Below are positions 12,196-25,587 of a stretch of 64,000 bases of DNA, piece after piece. The notes beneath the pieces are model-generated. The model saw only the letters and a program-made list of their open reading frames with translations, was not told where the DNA came from and did not search any database. The position numbers and the translations under genes are program-made. The stretch comes from Ficedula albicollis (taxonomy: Eukaryota > Chordata > Aves > Passeriformes > Muscicapidae), in the NCBI RefSeq assembly GCF_000247815.1, contig NC_021681.1:20711495-20775494 (forward strand), given 5' to 3'. Positions within the stretch are counted from its first letter, which is position 1; each line of letters begins with the position of its first letter.

Positions 12196-15100
12196 GAATA
12201 CCCACAATGGAAAGCAAAAACCTGTAAATGGCTGTATAGCACAATCTCTTCTTTGTACCTGATAACCTGGCTATAGAAAACTCATCTGGCAGTGCCATTC
12301 TAACCAAAACCATGCACCCTTGAACACACAGCTTTCCGTTAAAAAAAATGATATTAGTTTTTCATTTAGTCATGTAATTTCCCAGTTAGGTAAACCGTGA
12401 TTATGTAATTGCAGCTTGTGGCAAGTTACACAGTTTGCAAAAATTGAAAAGCACACAACAAAAACACTGGAGTCTGAGCATCAAACCACCCTACAAGTTA
12501 AACCTGACTAGATTTGTGTTTGATTTAACTCTGAAAAGCAGCTTTCTTAAACATACAGCACAGGAATTAATTTTTCTTTAGGTACTGAGCAACATTAAAG
12601 CTGCATTATGAAACCAGTTTATTAGTGGTAAATAAAAGCAGTGGTTCCCTAATAAAACTGGGAGATGCAAATCTGCTTTCATAGAGCTCAGTTTTCAATA
12701 ACTCACCATAAAGACTGCCAGAACTAAAACAGGAAAGCAATTTTAGGAATTTCACTAAAGCATATACTTCCTAAATGCCAAGTAATGCATATCCCTTAGG
12801 TTTTCAGCAAATATTGTCCAAATGGATTTACTAATCTGAAAGGCTATTTACAAACCCCACAACAGATTTATACAAACCATAGCAGATATGTAAATCTTAC
12901 CCATAAAACCTAAATAAAGTTTTGATTAGTTTTTGATTTTTCCCATGCACTTTGCCAGTACAAGCAATAGATTTATTTCTAAATCACAGTTTTGGGGCTC
13001 AGATGTTAGCATCAGAATTTAAAATTACACACACAGCCCTTACAAATTAACTCTTAATCATGTTCTATAAATCCCAATCAGAACTTCTACAGTGAGTTCT
13101 TGAAGTCCAGATGTAATAATGAGTTTCATAAAAGGCTTTGTAATTTGTTTCTCATGTTCTCCTTCAAAGTTCAAAATAAATCATCCTCCATCCACAAAGT
13201 ACCTCAGTTGTTGAGGTCTTTTTGTAAAAACAGCAATTTTTCATTATATGGCATGTTTAGCCACTATTTTTCCACAATCCTATTGGAAAAACACCAACAA
13301 AAGATACAGAAAGGACTATTTAAATTTAAGGCATGCATTTTAAGCAGATCTAGGAATCAACTAATCCTCCTCAGGCCAATTTTAACACCCTTTCAGTTCA
13401 AATTTCAAAGCCTAACAGGCATTTTGCTGTCTCTGGAGTGAGCCCTGTGCCATGTTCCACATGCACCTTTCACTCCATCTTCCCACAGGCACCACAGCTC
13501 GTATGGCAAATCGGGTCTGAGAGCTGAAAACAAAGCAGAGCCTGGAGCAAAACCAACAGCAAACCCAAATGATTACTTTTCAGTCAGGTCAAACCTAATC
13601 CTGCTCAGTCCCTGGCAGATCCAGACTGGCTCAGGGGAGCTGGGAAACCACAGAGCCAGCAACGTTCAGCTGATGGAGATGTCTGATGATCTTCATCATT
13701 ACATTAGCTTCAAAGCCTTTGGAAAATCCAATTCCAACAGCAGGTGTTAAAACTTGGCATTCAGCTCAGAATTTGATGGGATACAGGTGTCAGGAAGGGA
13801 AGAGGTAGGGAATCAGAAGTGATGCAGCAAAGACAGGTGGAAGAAAGTGGTTCTTGTTATTTTAAGAATTGTTTATTCTTTCTGAGACACTTCCAAAAAG
13901 CAGGAAAAATGTTGAACTGACAAATTCCAAAAATGTTCCTCGATGGTAAAGTAAAAAAATTATATTAAAAACAAGATACGTAACAGTGAAAGTTTCTACA
14001 TTTCCTTTAAGTATTTATATAAATTGTTTTACTTTAATATAATTTATATAATTCCTTATATTACATACAGGTTTTCTATTAAAAACTCATGTGCCAAATC
14101 ATCTCATGACAGAGCAGCACCCAAAAATCAAAGGGCATAGTGTGCTGAGCCCCAAGCTCTGCCCATACAAGGGAATGTTCTCATTATTTGAAGTGAAAAA
14201 TAAAGACAAGATAAAGGAACTTTTTCTACATGTTGATTCAATCAATTTTGCTTTTTAATGATACTTACAACTCCTGTAGCAGAGCACTCATTCTGCTGAG
14301 TCTAATCAAGCTTTTCAGCTGCATAAATCTAAGTATTTAGCCTTTTGTCTGCAGAATGCTCCTCTGCATTCTTTTAAACTTGGGACTGAATTCCTGTCTC
14401 AAGCACAGCACAGTGCTGGGGGATTACCAACAGGACCCAGAATATGGTTTATAATTGAATTCCCAACATGTCTGGCATTCACAAAGCCAAAACTACACAT
14501 TTTATTCTGAAATATAGAGTTGGATTTGCAGCTGCTGCCTCTCAGTTTGGAACTGAAAATCCAAGAGTGCATCTGCACTTAGAGGCTCAAACACTTCATG
14601 AGCAGTTCAAAAACTGACAAATAATTTTTATATGAACCCTTCATATGGCTCCTGTAGTGACTGAAGCCAGAGTGAACTCCACTGAAGTACCAGGACTATA
14701 ATCAAATTATTGGGCTCATCTGTTTATGTCAGGTACATTTATCTAACAGAGGGCACTAATCAGCATTTTTAAAAGGTGAAATCTGAATGATTAAAAAAAC
14801 CTTGTCAGATGCCACAATGTTATTAAAAATATATTCCTCAAAATGGTATCTCAAGTAAACACCTTACAGAGGAAATTAAAAAAAATTAAAGATTATGCTA
14901 CCTTCTCCATTGTGTTTTAAAGCTGTTATTAAAAAAAAATAGCAATACACCCCTTAGAATAATGATATGTTGCAAAAATAAGCTGATTTGAGAAGAAGGC
15001 AGTGAATTTTTTGTTGCCTTGGATGTTTTGCAAAGATGTGATTAAAACTCTGCCAGTTTGCCAGAGTCTGCAACTGTCAGTACATTCTTAATTAACAAAA

Positions 15101-18100
15101 ATAAAAAGAAGTGTTACATTTAACATATCTTATAAAAACATAGAAAACATCACTGAGTAGATAATCTTTAGTAATATCTTTTTCCAAGTATTTCAATTTC
15201 TTGAAATCTGTGTGTATACACAGCTCAAATAATCCAGTAGAAGAATAACTTTGCCAATTAACTGCTTTGAATTAATTTAAAAAAAAAAACAGTCAGATGC
15301 AAATGTGTTGCTTTTTATTTGGCCATTTAGAAATTATAACTGTTTTGTCACAAGAAAATAAATGCTATCCATTCAGAGTTTGTTCTAAGGAAGTAAACAC
15401 CCAATTGTGGATGGATCACATCTGATGGCAGCAACATGGAGATTATTTTACTGCTTATCTGTGATAATTTAGAACAGGTTAAGTAGAATTTTGGCACTGT
15501 CTCAGAATATTACACAATATCCATGTACACCTATAACTGATATATCTCAGCAGTAAAATAAATGGACAATTCTTTCATCTAAGGAGAAGACAAGCACTCT
15601 CTGAGATTGAAGAATCATCACACAACTAAGAAAAAACTACTGTTTTTATGAATGACTTCTCAAAGTAAGCACCATTGAGGACATGCAGTTTTATTGATAA
15701 CCTGATTTTAAGGAAATTTCTTTCTATTTCTACAGTCATATCACTTTTAGATGAGGAAAAGGCTGCAGCATACTGGAATATACTATTCCATTACTGCAGG
15801 ACAACTTCCATCCTTCTTCCCTTCTACCCTTCTGAAATGTTGTTTTTCATTTATTGGCTATTGGATTCTTGTCATGAAACGCTTTAGGTCGAAATGCAGT
15901 ACTTTGTATCATTAGTTTAAATTTTGAACTAAAATTATTTCAATAGATGATAGAGATGCTGTACCTTTTAAAATCAATATTATATGTGCATGGTTGGAAT
16001 TAGGCTGCAATTTATGAAACTCCTAGCCATTAGTTTTACAAGAAGTTATTAAAATAAAAAATAGCTTCATAGCCAGCATATGATCTCTGCTTATGAAATA
16101 GAAATACCATTTCCACTGTAGGAAGGTATATCTTTTATACTGCTTTGGTTTTATGGTTAGTTTGCTACAGACAAAACCCAGCCCCTGGCCCGAGGAGCTG
16201 CTGGTGGGTGGGGTGATCATTCCTGTTGGTTAATTAAATCTCATTAATGTTAATGCACAGGCTTGAATCTATTCTGTTGGACTCGGAAAATGGGATCATA
16301 GTTGAGCATGTGAGTCCTGAAGGCCAAAGTGACCAGGTCAGGAGGAGTCAGAGCTCATTTGCCTGTGCCCCTCCTTGTTACCCAGGTGGGAATCCAGCTG
16401 GAAATCCAGCATTATCCAGCATTATCCAGCATCTTCTCTGCTGTGACTCTGGAAGCCTCAAGGCCCCACACAGTGACCTTCAGCAGGAATGGACTCAGGA
16501 ATGTGGGTGCTGCTTTCCTACATTACCTGTTAAATTCTCCCAGTGCTGTTAACACCTCCTGTCTGGGGCAGAGGATGAAGAACTTTTACACCACCATCAA
16601 ACAGAAATCTGGTTTCAGGCTCACAAAGGTGAAACAGGGACTATTCCCTACTGCTCAGCAGAGCCTTTCTCTTCTCAAAGGTGTTGAACAGATGGAAAAC
16701 CAAACCCTGATGTTATTGCAGGACATTTCTCTTCTTGTCCCTACTGAAATAAGAAAACAGTTTAACCAGCCCCACTCTTTCTGGTAAAGGGTCTTCTGCC
16801 CTTAAATCTCTGAAAGACACCTCTAATTTTGTAATTCTAGTTTAAGGCTCATCATCTGTTCTGAAACTAACATTAATTGGTGTAATGCTGGCTGCTTTAA
16901 TACTTGAGTGTCTCAGCAAACTGGCAACACTCTCTTATTGACTACACTCCTAACAAAAACAGCTCTACACACAGGATGTTCTTGGGATTCTGCAATACCT
17001 TCATTTACATTGTTTTTTGACTCATCAAATTTTTAAGTATACACTAATTTTGTCTTGCAACTTCTACACTGAACAAAATTTCTTCATGTTGTCCAATTGT
17101 AATTGAAAAGACCAGACTTCATGCTAATTTTGCAATATTTCATTTCAGGAGATCTATTTAAAAACATGTAATTGCGCTTTTTACTTATACCCAGCTGAAC
17201 TGCATATCAACATATTAGGAGACAGAATAGAAGAAAATAAAGGACAAGGGCAGAGTACAATTTCATGCACAGGATTAATGTCACAAAAACATCTTGAAGA
17301 TTTTTATCACTGAGACTACATCAGGTTTGTCATACACAACCAGTTAAAAAACCACTCAGAATAAGAATTTCAAATAAAGATTATCTGCCACTGGGATCAG
17401 ATTTTCACAGCACATCTGCAATGAACGTATCAAAGAGCAGGGATTTGAAGCAGACCCAGCCACTCCTATTAGTGCCACACAATGGAAAATGCAAGTGGTG
17501 AATTTCATGCTGCTGCACATTGAAATCTGAAGTTTCAGCTGTTTCTTTTGGCTCTTGACCAGGATTCACAGGCTAAGCTTAAATAAGGGCAGACATTAGT
17601 TTGTGCTTAATTTATACTTTTAGGTTCCTCCAGGCATCCCATCCCTCAGCTCAGGACATAATATGTTGATTCTTAGGAGATTTTTCCAAGGACACGCATT
17701 TCTTTTGCATTGTCTAGATGTTTAATTTTGGTTTTATCCTCCCCCCCCCCTCTGGATGGCTACAATCCCAAGAAATGCTCAACATCAAGAGCACAGTTGC
17801 AGAAAAGATGCTAAAACAGGTGCCCACATTTAAAGACAAGATTAGAACCACTATGGATTGAGCTAAGTCTCCTAAGGAAATCTGTCATTTTAAAATTCCT
17901 TAAGACAACCCAAGGTCTTGAAAATTTGGTTTTGAATTCAGGACTGAGCTCATGAAGCAAACTTCAGTATCTGCAAACTTCAGCATCTGCAATGTGATCG
18001 TAGCTATGCAACAGAACAATATAAAGAAAAACATGTTTAGAATACACTGCACAACTGCACACCACAGAAGTTACAAGTATGGTCTAAAAACTAAAACAAA

Positions 18101-20120
18101 CAAAGAAACATCCACTTTAGCAGCTGTATTTCCCCAGATCTTTCTGCAAGCTGTTTGCAAAACCAGATAATTAACTCTTAGTACAAAAGCAGCTATTTCC
18201 ACCCCTTGTCACTTCAGCATATACTGAAGTTCCACTGACTTTACTTCATATTCACTCAAATGTAAATTGGAATACGCTAAATTAAAAAAAAAAAAAGAAA
18301 AAAAAGTAGTTACTATATTATTGTTAGTAGAAACTTCATGTTTTAAGAGGCATGCACTGGGGAAAGAACTGTCTGATTTGACATCTTTGTCAAAAGATCT
18401 GTAGACAAAGAAGAGCTCCTACAGAGAGCTGCTACAACAGACAAGGTACTTTTAGAGTACCCAAAGGAACTATTCCTCTAGAATGCTGGCATCTCCTTTA
18501 AAGAAAAATTCATCTTCCTTGTAAAGCCAGCAATTCAGTGCATGTGTGCTAGTAACAAATGCCCTACGGTAGGTACTGATGCTGAAGAATGGATTAATAA
18601 AATTAGAGTCTGATAAATTCAGTAACTAAGTGTGTGAAGAACAGGATAGTGTGAAGCAAGGGAATATTCAAATAGCCCCAGGCATATTCCTACCTATTAA
18701 AGAAGCAAGCTTCATATTTGTGTTTTCAGATTTGTTCAGATTTAAAGTTGTTAGATTTCAGTGGTTGAATATAAATCAAATTATTCTATGACTGTACAAA
18801 CATAAATGTTGACTTTCCTTAAAAAATGCATGTACTTGTCCAATTGTTTGACATCCCTCACAGCAAACTGATATTTTTGAAATAAAAGCACAGGATGTAC
18901 AATAGATTTTTCTTATTGCACAGTAAAAAGCTATTGTTGGACAAACCGAAAACAATAATTTAACTTGTGCAATAAATATACAGTGGCTTCTTTGTACAGT
19001 CATGATCATCAACCAGCAGACAAAACCTCCCCCAAAAAAATAAGGCACCTGTCACAGACATCTTTGTGAGCCCATCACCAAAGCAGATAGAGCTGCAGTC
19101 AGATCTCAACCAAAACAAGGCACTGCAAAGAAAGGAATTGCTGTGGAAAATGTAACTTCTTTCCAAGGCAGGTAAGTCCCACTAACAACTACCACAGGCA
19201 CTCACGTGGCCTCAGTACAGAGAAAAAGAAATGGTCAGTTGGTCACAGCCAGTAGCTGAAATTTCAGCAAATCCCAAATACTTGTTGTAATGCACCTTCA
19301 GAAATCTAACTCCAGCTTTGAAATGTTCCATTCTTTGTCTACAATGTCAAACAAGTCAGATTTTACAAGTTCATTCTGTATTCAGGTGAGGAAATGAAGA
19401 AATTACTTAGTTACTGTAAGTACCATTTTTGACTCCTGGTATTTCATTTTTTGGTATACAAAATAGGGATTAAACAATGTTCCCTCTCACTCTCACCCAT
19501 CTTCTTTTCCTTATTCAGATTGCTGTAATTTGCAGTAAAAAGTGTGTTCCATGAGATGTACAAACAGTCTCAATCTTGGCTTTCTATCCTAAGATTTAGG
19601 ATGATACATTATGTATCAGCTTATGTGTTTATCCTGTGGTTTGATTGGATCAGATGGAGCTGACATATTTGCTTCCTTCACTTAAATTCCAACTCTAGTT
19701 TGAAAAATGACGCAATGATTTTTTTTCCCTTTTACTGACAGCTGGCAGACAAATCTTGAGAGTAACCAAGTACAATTCAGGTCTAAAAGAGGACTTCAGG
19801 AACTAATGGTTTTGAAGAGCAATCTGGTTAAGAAACATTCTGACAGAAGCCAATGATAACTTTTTTAAAGAACATACAGTCTTATTGCAATATCAAAAAT
19901 ACTTAAGGAATGTAGAAATAATTCTGCTTTCAGTCAGAGAACTGAACAGGTAAGAATGTTCACAGACAATCCACAGGGACTCTACACATGCCACACTACT
20001 AATGGCTGATCTGTTTTTTTGTTGATTTCTCCCTTATTCATTGAAACCACAGTTCCTGGTTGTTTTGATTTCCATAGTTGTCAGAGCTCTCTAAGCTGAA
20101 AGCATTACATTCCAGTGACT

Positions 20121-20121
<1 letters not shown>

Positions 20122-20154
<33 letters not shown>
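20122..20154. repeat. 33-nt A run
   Basis: Uninterrupted A on the plus strand. No target-site duplication or LINE body is evident on the left side, so I do not call it a retroelement tail. Confidence 0.85.
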
Positions 20155-20158
<4 letters not shown>

Positions 20159-20671
20159 AGAAACAATCTTGTAATATCAGAGCCTTGACATCTTCCTGCA
20201 ACCTCACGAATATATGTCACAGGAGGAAATCTAATTAATTCTGTCCTGTAATAATTCTTCCATTTTGAAGGAAGCATATTAGCATATCAGCAGAAAAGAT
20301 ATGGAAAATTTCAGAGGGTAGGGGAATAGAGCTGTTTTTTTAATACCTGACTCAACCAAGTGGAGCTGTGTTGGATGGTACAGCTGGTTCATCAAATTTT
20401 TACCAGGAGTTCTGCAATTTCAGCTTGTTTTTATTACCTAGTCTTTATCCATCAGAGTTCAAGTATAAAGTGCAAGAGTCCTTGAGGCTACTTGCTTTTA
20501 GGAACAAAGAACTACTGAAAAATTCCAAGCATATCTTCCCCAGCTGGGCTGGAGCAGATAGAGAATATGCTGCCTGGCCAAACACAGTATGACTGTCTGT
20601 CAGAAAACTTCGTGTCTTTAGCAGCAAAGTCACCTCTCTCACATCTAATGCTGAGAAAATCTCCAGACAGC

Positions 20672-20691
20672 TTTTTTTTTTTTCCCCCCCC
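20672..20691. repeat. T12C8 homopolymer junction
   Basis: Twelve T followed by eight C on the plus strand. It is a small-scale version of the T-to-C homopolymer arrangement seen on the gene strand at the giant tract upstream of exon A. Confidence 0.85.
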
Positions 20692-22469
20692 TTGAATGTT
20701 GTTACTTTCCTATTCATCACAATTAATAGAACATCACCAAAGTTACTGTGCAAGGCTCTATCACCAGATTTGCTCTTGCTTTTCTTGCCGCTGACAGTAG
20801 ACACAGAATAAAATACACATTGGTAGAAGGGAGTTTTCAGCAGGTTTGTATTCACCCTCTGCTTAAACTGGATTAAATGTTTTTCCATGCACGAAGGCAA
20901 AAGGTAACACAAAGAGTCTCACTTGTGTGCTTAAGAGAGTATGTGCTAAATGAAACCATTTCTGTGAAATACGGGTGCCTGTGCTGCTTTGCGAGGAAAC
21001 ACTGGAAAACACCAGCAAAAACAAACACAAAAAAAGATGGGGTTTGTTTGTATTCACAGTGTCACCACAGACAATAGATGCTTTGAACATCTCAAATACC
21101 ATCAAACCATAAATACCAGTAAGATTCTCAGAGCCAGTACATGAGATGTGGATCAGAAAGAAAAAAGCAAATTATTTAACTTAGGGAGTGACTACAGCAA
21201 CTGGCACATTACACTGCACCTATGCTGCTCCATCACCTTGGGGCAGATGAGGGCTCTGAAAAAACACTGCCAGCTGTGGGAAGACAAAGAGAAAACTTAA
21301 GAGAAGCCCCAAGTCATAGTGCAATTTCTCAGCCCAAAACCCGTGATTTCATGTGTGACAGAGCAGGCAAATGGTACCCCAAACATTTCTGGTAGATTCA
21401 TAACAAGGTCAAACTCCACATCCAAAAATTCAGTATCAACAGCGGACTGTGAAATAATGATATTGATCAGGCCCCCACCTTGGTCCTCTCTTCATACACT
21501 GAGACCTGTTCTGCTTTGTTAACCTCACTCAGCATCTCCCTCACCTACCCCTGCCCACAAGCCTGCTTGTTGACTGGAGGCTTGAATAATTTGTTTTGAA
21601 AGAACAAAATCATGAGATAATTCACCTCCAAAAAGACATGAGAGTCCTGCTGGTCTGTGCAGAACTCGTGCCTTTGATGGAGAGACTGAGAGATGGCAAA
21701 GTCTGGCACACGCGACTGAAGAAAGGAATTTTAAAAATGACATCCAGTAGAATACATCACTGAAGAAAGCTAACTGCAGAAATTACCTGTGAAAAGTGAC
21801 ACTCCAAAGTGCCACATTTTCGTGATGGAAATCAGAGCACATAGGATAAATTTCCAGATAGCACTCACACAGTGATGTGGGGGAAGGCTGCCAAATACCT
21901 GCCTGGGCCTTGCAAGGACAAAGGGTTTCTGGGCTTGGCTTGGGTATGAGACATTTCCAGGTGCATCAGACTTCTGGTTCTCAATATTTCAGATGAGTTC
22001 TGCACACGCCAAACAAACTCTTTAACTCTTTAGGTGCTGTAACTCAGACTGGAGCAATATTGTGTCTCTGCTGCTCAAACAATTCTGCCAAATCTGTCTC
22101 TACACAGAGGCAATTTCTAAATGAAAACAGAAAATACCTCAGTGGGATGTACAGATGTAAAGATGCCTCGATGCAGAAGCTATTGGCATGCCCAGGCACA
22201 ACACCACAGAGCTTTTTCAAGAATGATCTGATTCCCAGAAGGGCACAGTATAGTAGGAATAACACAGGAATATGAATGTACTCTGTTGAAGTATCTACAC
22301 CAGGAATAATAATATGCTGTTAGAAATGCCTCTGATAAAACTCTGCCACACAGACATTCTGCTCACACTACTATTCTACTGATTCAAAATCTGCAAAATC
22401 CCAAAGGTGTTTGGGATTTTAAGTGTTTGACACCTTCATGTTAATTTAGATATGTTGCATTATCTTGGC

Positions 22470-22575
22470 ATGCAAAAAAACCCAACAAACAAACAAAAAC
22501 CCAAATACCAAACAAACACACCCCCAAAAACAAACAAACAGAAAAACAACCAACCAACCAGACCAACAAACAAGC
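22470..22575. repeat. A/C-rich low-complexity tract
   Basis: Runs of AAAC, AACC and CAAC motifs with very few T. It yields meaningless Lys/Thr/Asn-rich and Phe/Val/Leu-rich open frames on the two strands. Confidence 0.85.
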
Positions 22576-24526
22576 TGATTTGCAGACACCATGCAGGAAG
22601 ATTAAAATACTTGGCAGAGCTAGCATGCACCAAAACACAGATTTTCATTTTTAGAGAGATTAAAGAGAAAGAAACCACCAAAGTTATGCCATTTTGAATG
22701 AGTGTTCCCTATATTAGAGAATGAATGGGATTAAACAACAGGAAATGGAAATATATATCACTTCCATGCTTCAAAGGAACAGAACAGTATGATCCTGTTA
22801 GAAAATGCCTCAAGTCAACATTCTTGTGCTGCACCTTATCTGTGGTCAAAATATGATTTTAATTTACCAACAGTCCAGCAGTCTCTTCATTCCATTTGCA
22901 TACTTTTCATTCCATTTGCTTCAGGAAGAGAACCTGCCTGCCATCTCCTTGGAAGTGTTTATATTTCAAAAAAATGGAAATATCACAATATGTTACACAA
23001 AACTCCCTTACACAAAATTTACACAAAATTTTCTCTAGGAATGGAAACACTCCTCCCTCTTGCTGTTTTGTTTAATGTTTAGAAGTTAATTGCATGAGAG
23101 CAGTCCTACTTCATGCAATTCCATAATTGGAGTGTAGAATAATCAGGTTCACTAATAATTTTCTCAAGAGTGATCTGTCAGCACCCATAACTCATCATAA
23201 AAGCAATTATGTCACTTCTGGCATGCCTTTCATGACTCTGGTGCCTGACAGAGTAAAAATCTAAATGAGATTATTTCATGGCTGGTCCTGGGTCAGTGGC
23301 TGCAGTGGCATCCCCTGTTAGGGGTCTGTCTCTCAAGCTTTCAGAGCTGCATGATCTCAATCTCAGGAGGATGCTCTGGTAAGCACACAGTGGACATAAA
23401 AGTATTTCCCAGCTGGTTAATTACTGGTTGAATTGACTGGTTACCATGAAACACTGTGCTGAATAACACTGATGAAATTTATTAAAAATAGAACATACTT
23501 TTCTGAGTGTGCATTTGATAAAAAAGGAGTTTTATCTGACTTCTGTTCAGGTGGAAAATCCCTTTTCTGCCATACAGGCACACACTCCTCCATTTCAATG
23601 CTAGATATTATATACATTAAAATATTGAAATCACAAGGTCTGCAAATCTCACTTAAGATACCTCCAACTTCTGTACTGCATCACACAACTTTACTCTGAA
23701 TGTTTCAGTTCTTTGCCACTGGGGAGCTTACAGATTTTTCTTTCTTTGAATGCTTCAGATCAGCATGGTTCTCCCAGCAATCCACTCTAAATCCACCTTC
23801 TCAGTGCCAAGATCTTAATATGAATTGTTCTGACAATTGTTCTGACAAATTAGACCTTCTAAGCACTCAGATTACAGATCCATCTATTTAATAGCTGCAT
23901 ATCACTCATTCTTTTTTTTTTTCTGCCACATTCAGCAATCTTCTTCTTTTCAAAGTTTTCATGAAATTCAGGTACCACTGACATCAGAGAGCACAAGGCA
24001 GAATTAGCTGATTATTTGTACTTACACCAACCCTCAAATAAAAAATTATGTTGAAATTTCGACACTGTTATTTAGTATCAGGCCATATACATGGAAAAAA
24101 CCTAAGAAACCCTAAAATCCTATTTCCCTAATGGAGATGAAGGGCTTCAAATCAACACAAGCTTTTCCACCAGCCTTACCGGCCATACAGACTGTGAGTG
24201 ACATGCAGTGAAAAATAAGAATGGAAAATCATAGTTTCAAATGTTTTCACAAAACTTCTCTGAGAAAAAAAAAAAAAGCCATTTAAAATTACCAAATGTT
24301 GAACTTACTTTATTTGAATATTTAATTTCTCTTAATATAAAAAACGAGTTTTGTGTGAAAAGTATTTAGAAATTAAAAGCTAAAATTTCTGAAGCAGGTT
24401 TGACACCTGCTTTATTTGCAATTGCAATGGGGTGTACAAAGAGTCCTTTGGCAGTACCCACTGAGGAACATTAACTTCTAGCTGAGGACTGTAAGTTCTA
24501 ATGATGAGATCATTTCTCACCAGTTT

Positions 24527-24643
24527 TGGTTTGGGTTTTTTGGTGGTTTTTTTTCTTTGTTTGATTGTTTTGTTTGGGTTTTGTGTTGTTGCTTTTGTTT
24601 TGTTTGCTTTTTTTTTTGTTTTGTTAGCTTCTTTTTCTTTTTT
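24527..24643. repeat. T/G-rich low-complexity tract
   Basis: A GTTTT/GTTT-type pyrimidine-biased tract. The Lys/Thr-rich minus-strand frame across it is an artefact of composition. Confidence 0.85.
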
Positions 24644-25491
24644 CAAAAATGACTAATTATTATAAAGCTAGAGATTTCTAATCTTGTGAAGAAATGACTT
24701 GGTCCCATCTACCACAATGAAAATATGGAGATTTCAGACTAATGAACAGCATTAACAGTGGTTAGTTAGCTGATTAAATTATAGCATTTCCCTTAAATGC
24801 AGAGGATGTCACTCCACTGCTGCATACACTATTCATCTTTATAAAAGCTTCCTGGGCTACAGTCTGAAAAGCAAAATGAAAATCCAGTCACATCCTAGCA
24901 CAATCTCCATCAAGTTTTATCAAAGAAAATTGTAAAACTCAATGACCTTATTTAAAATAATATGTAATCATTGAAACAGAATCAAAATACTTCCAGTCAA
25001 GTATCTAATAAATATTTTTCTGCGTTGGTCAATATTATAGAGCAAACACTAAATTACAGATTATCCAGATTATACATGATTATCACACACTATTTAGTCA
25101 ATCACAAATTAACTATGCAGTAAATAATCACAACACCAAGAACCTGTGTGTGAGGGTGCCCTCACAGTGTCCTCTCCACTGTCAAAATGCACAGCACCAA
25201 TTTTGCTATTTCCTGCCATCGACTGGGGCTCAGTGCTCTATTCTCATGCCAGGAAGTTTAATGTGAAACAGGCAAAATACAACAGAATCACACAAAAAGA
25301 AGCATTTGCATGTGAAACTGTTTTGATCACACAAGTTGACCAGTGTAAAGAATATTCCCAACGTGGATCCCGGTGAAGAGAACTCCATAAATTTTAATTA
25401 TATTGAAAGGATTCGTAGGAAAAACAGATTATATTTCAAAATCACTAGCAAAGTCAAGAGAAAAGTATGTATAAATGAGATCTCCTCTTAC

Positions 25492-25587
25492 CTTTGCAAT
25501 GGTTTCATGCAGGCTGAAGGAAGGATCCAGCTCTTCAGTTTTTGTTGAATGTGCAGGAAAAAGAGCTTCAGAGAGAAAGCTGGAATT
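25492..25587 (-). CDS. NAALADL2: NAALADL2 coding exon D
   Basis: This short 96-bp exon (32 codons, phase 0 at both ends) is preceded by a textbook acceptor (TATTTCTTTCTCACAG) and followed by a strong donor (AAG before GTAAGA). It reads NSSFLSEALFPAHSTK and then TEELDPSFSLHETIAK. Recalled human NAALADL2 has an equally long segment, SFLSEARF... to EEMDPSFNLHETITK, with about two thirds identity by eye. It directly follows exon C in the human protein. In PSMA the equivalent region (HSVYETYELVEKFYDP) carries the fifth zinc ligand. Here the alignment around DP is shorter and offers no clear counterpart. The new NSS at the exon start is a potential glycosylation site that human lacks. The exon is too short to stand out in a simple open-frame scan. 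Confidence 0.94.

Larger units (their letters stand above)
373..25491. other. Intronic sequence downstream of exon D; no convincing exon
   Basis: About 25 kb of AT-rich sequence. On the minus strand I looked for the next NAALADL2 segment (expected around a PFNALDIALEV-like motif) and found no match good enough to call. Contents I can name are the splice-flanked frame near 765-959, a 33-bp duplication near 7054, a short CR1-like piece at 9586-9615, a larger CR1-like fragment at 11880-12195, a 33-nt A run at 20122-20154, a T12C8 tract at 20672-20691, and low-complexity tracts at 22470-22575 and 24527-24643. Open frames here are short, lack splice context and resemble no family I know. The rest looks like ordinary unconstrained intron or downstream sequence. 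Confidence 0.7.

Noticed and set aside
16247..16787. Two overlapping plus-strand frames (101 and 152 residues)
   Set aside because: They occur in a GC-richer patch where several frames stay open by chance. No motif, splice site or promoter is evident.
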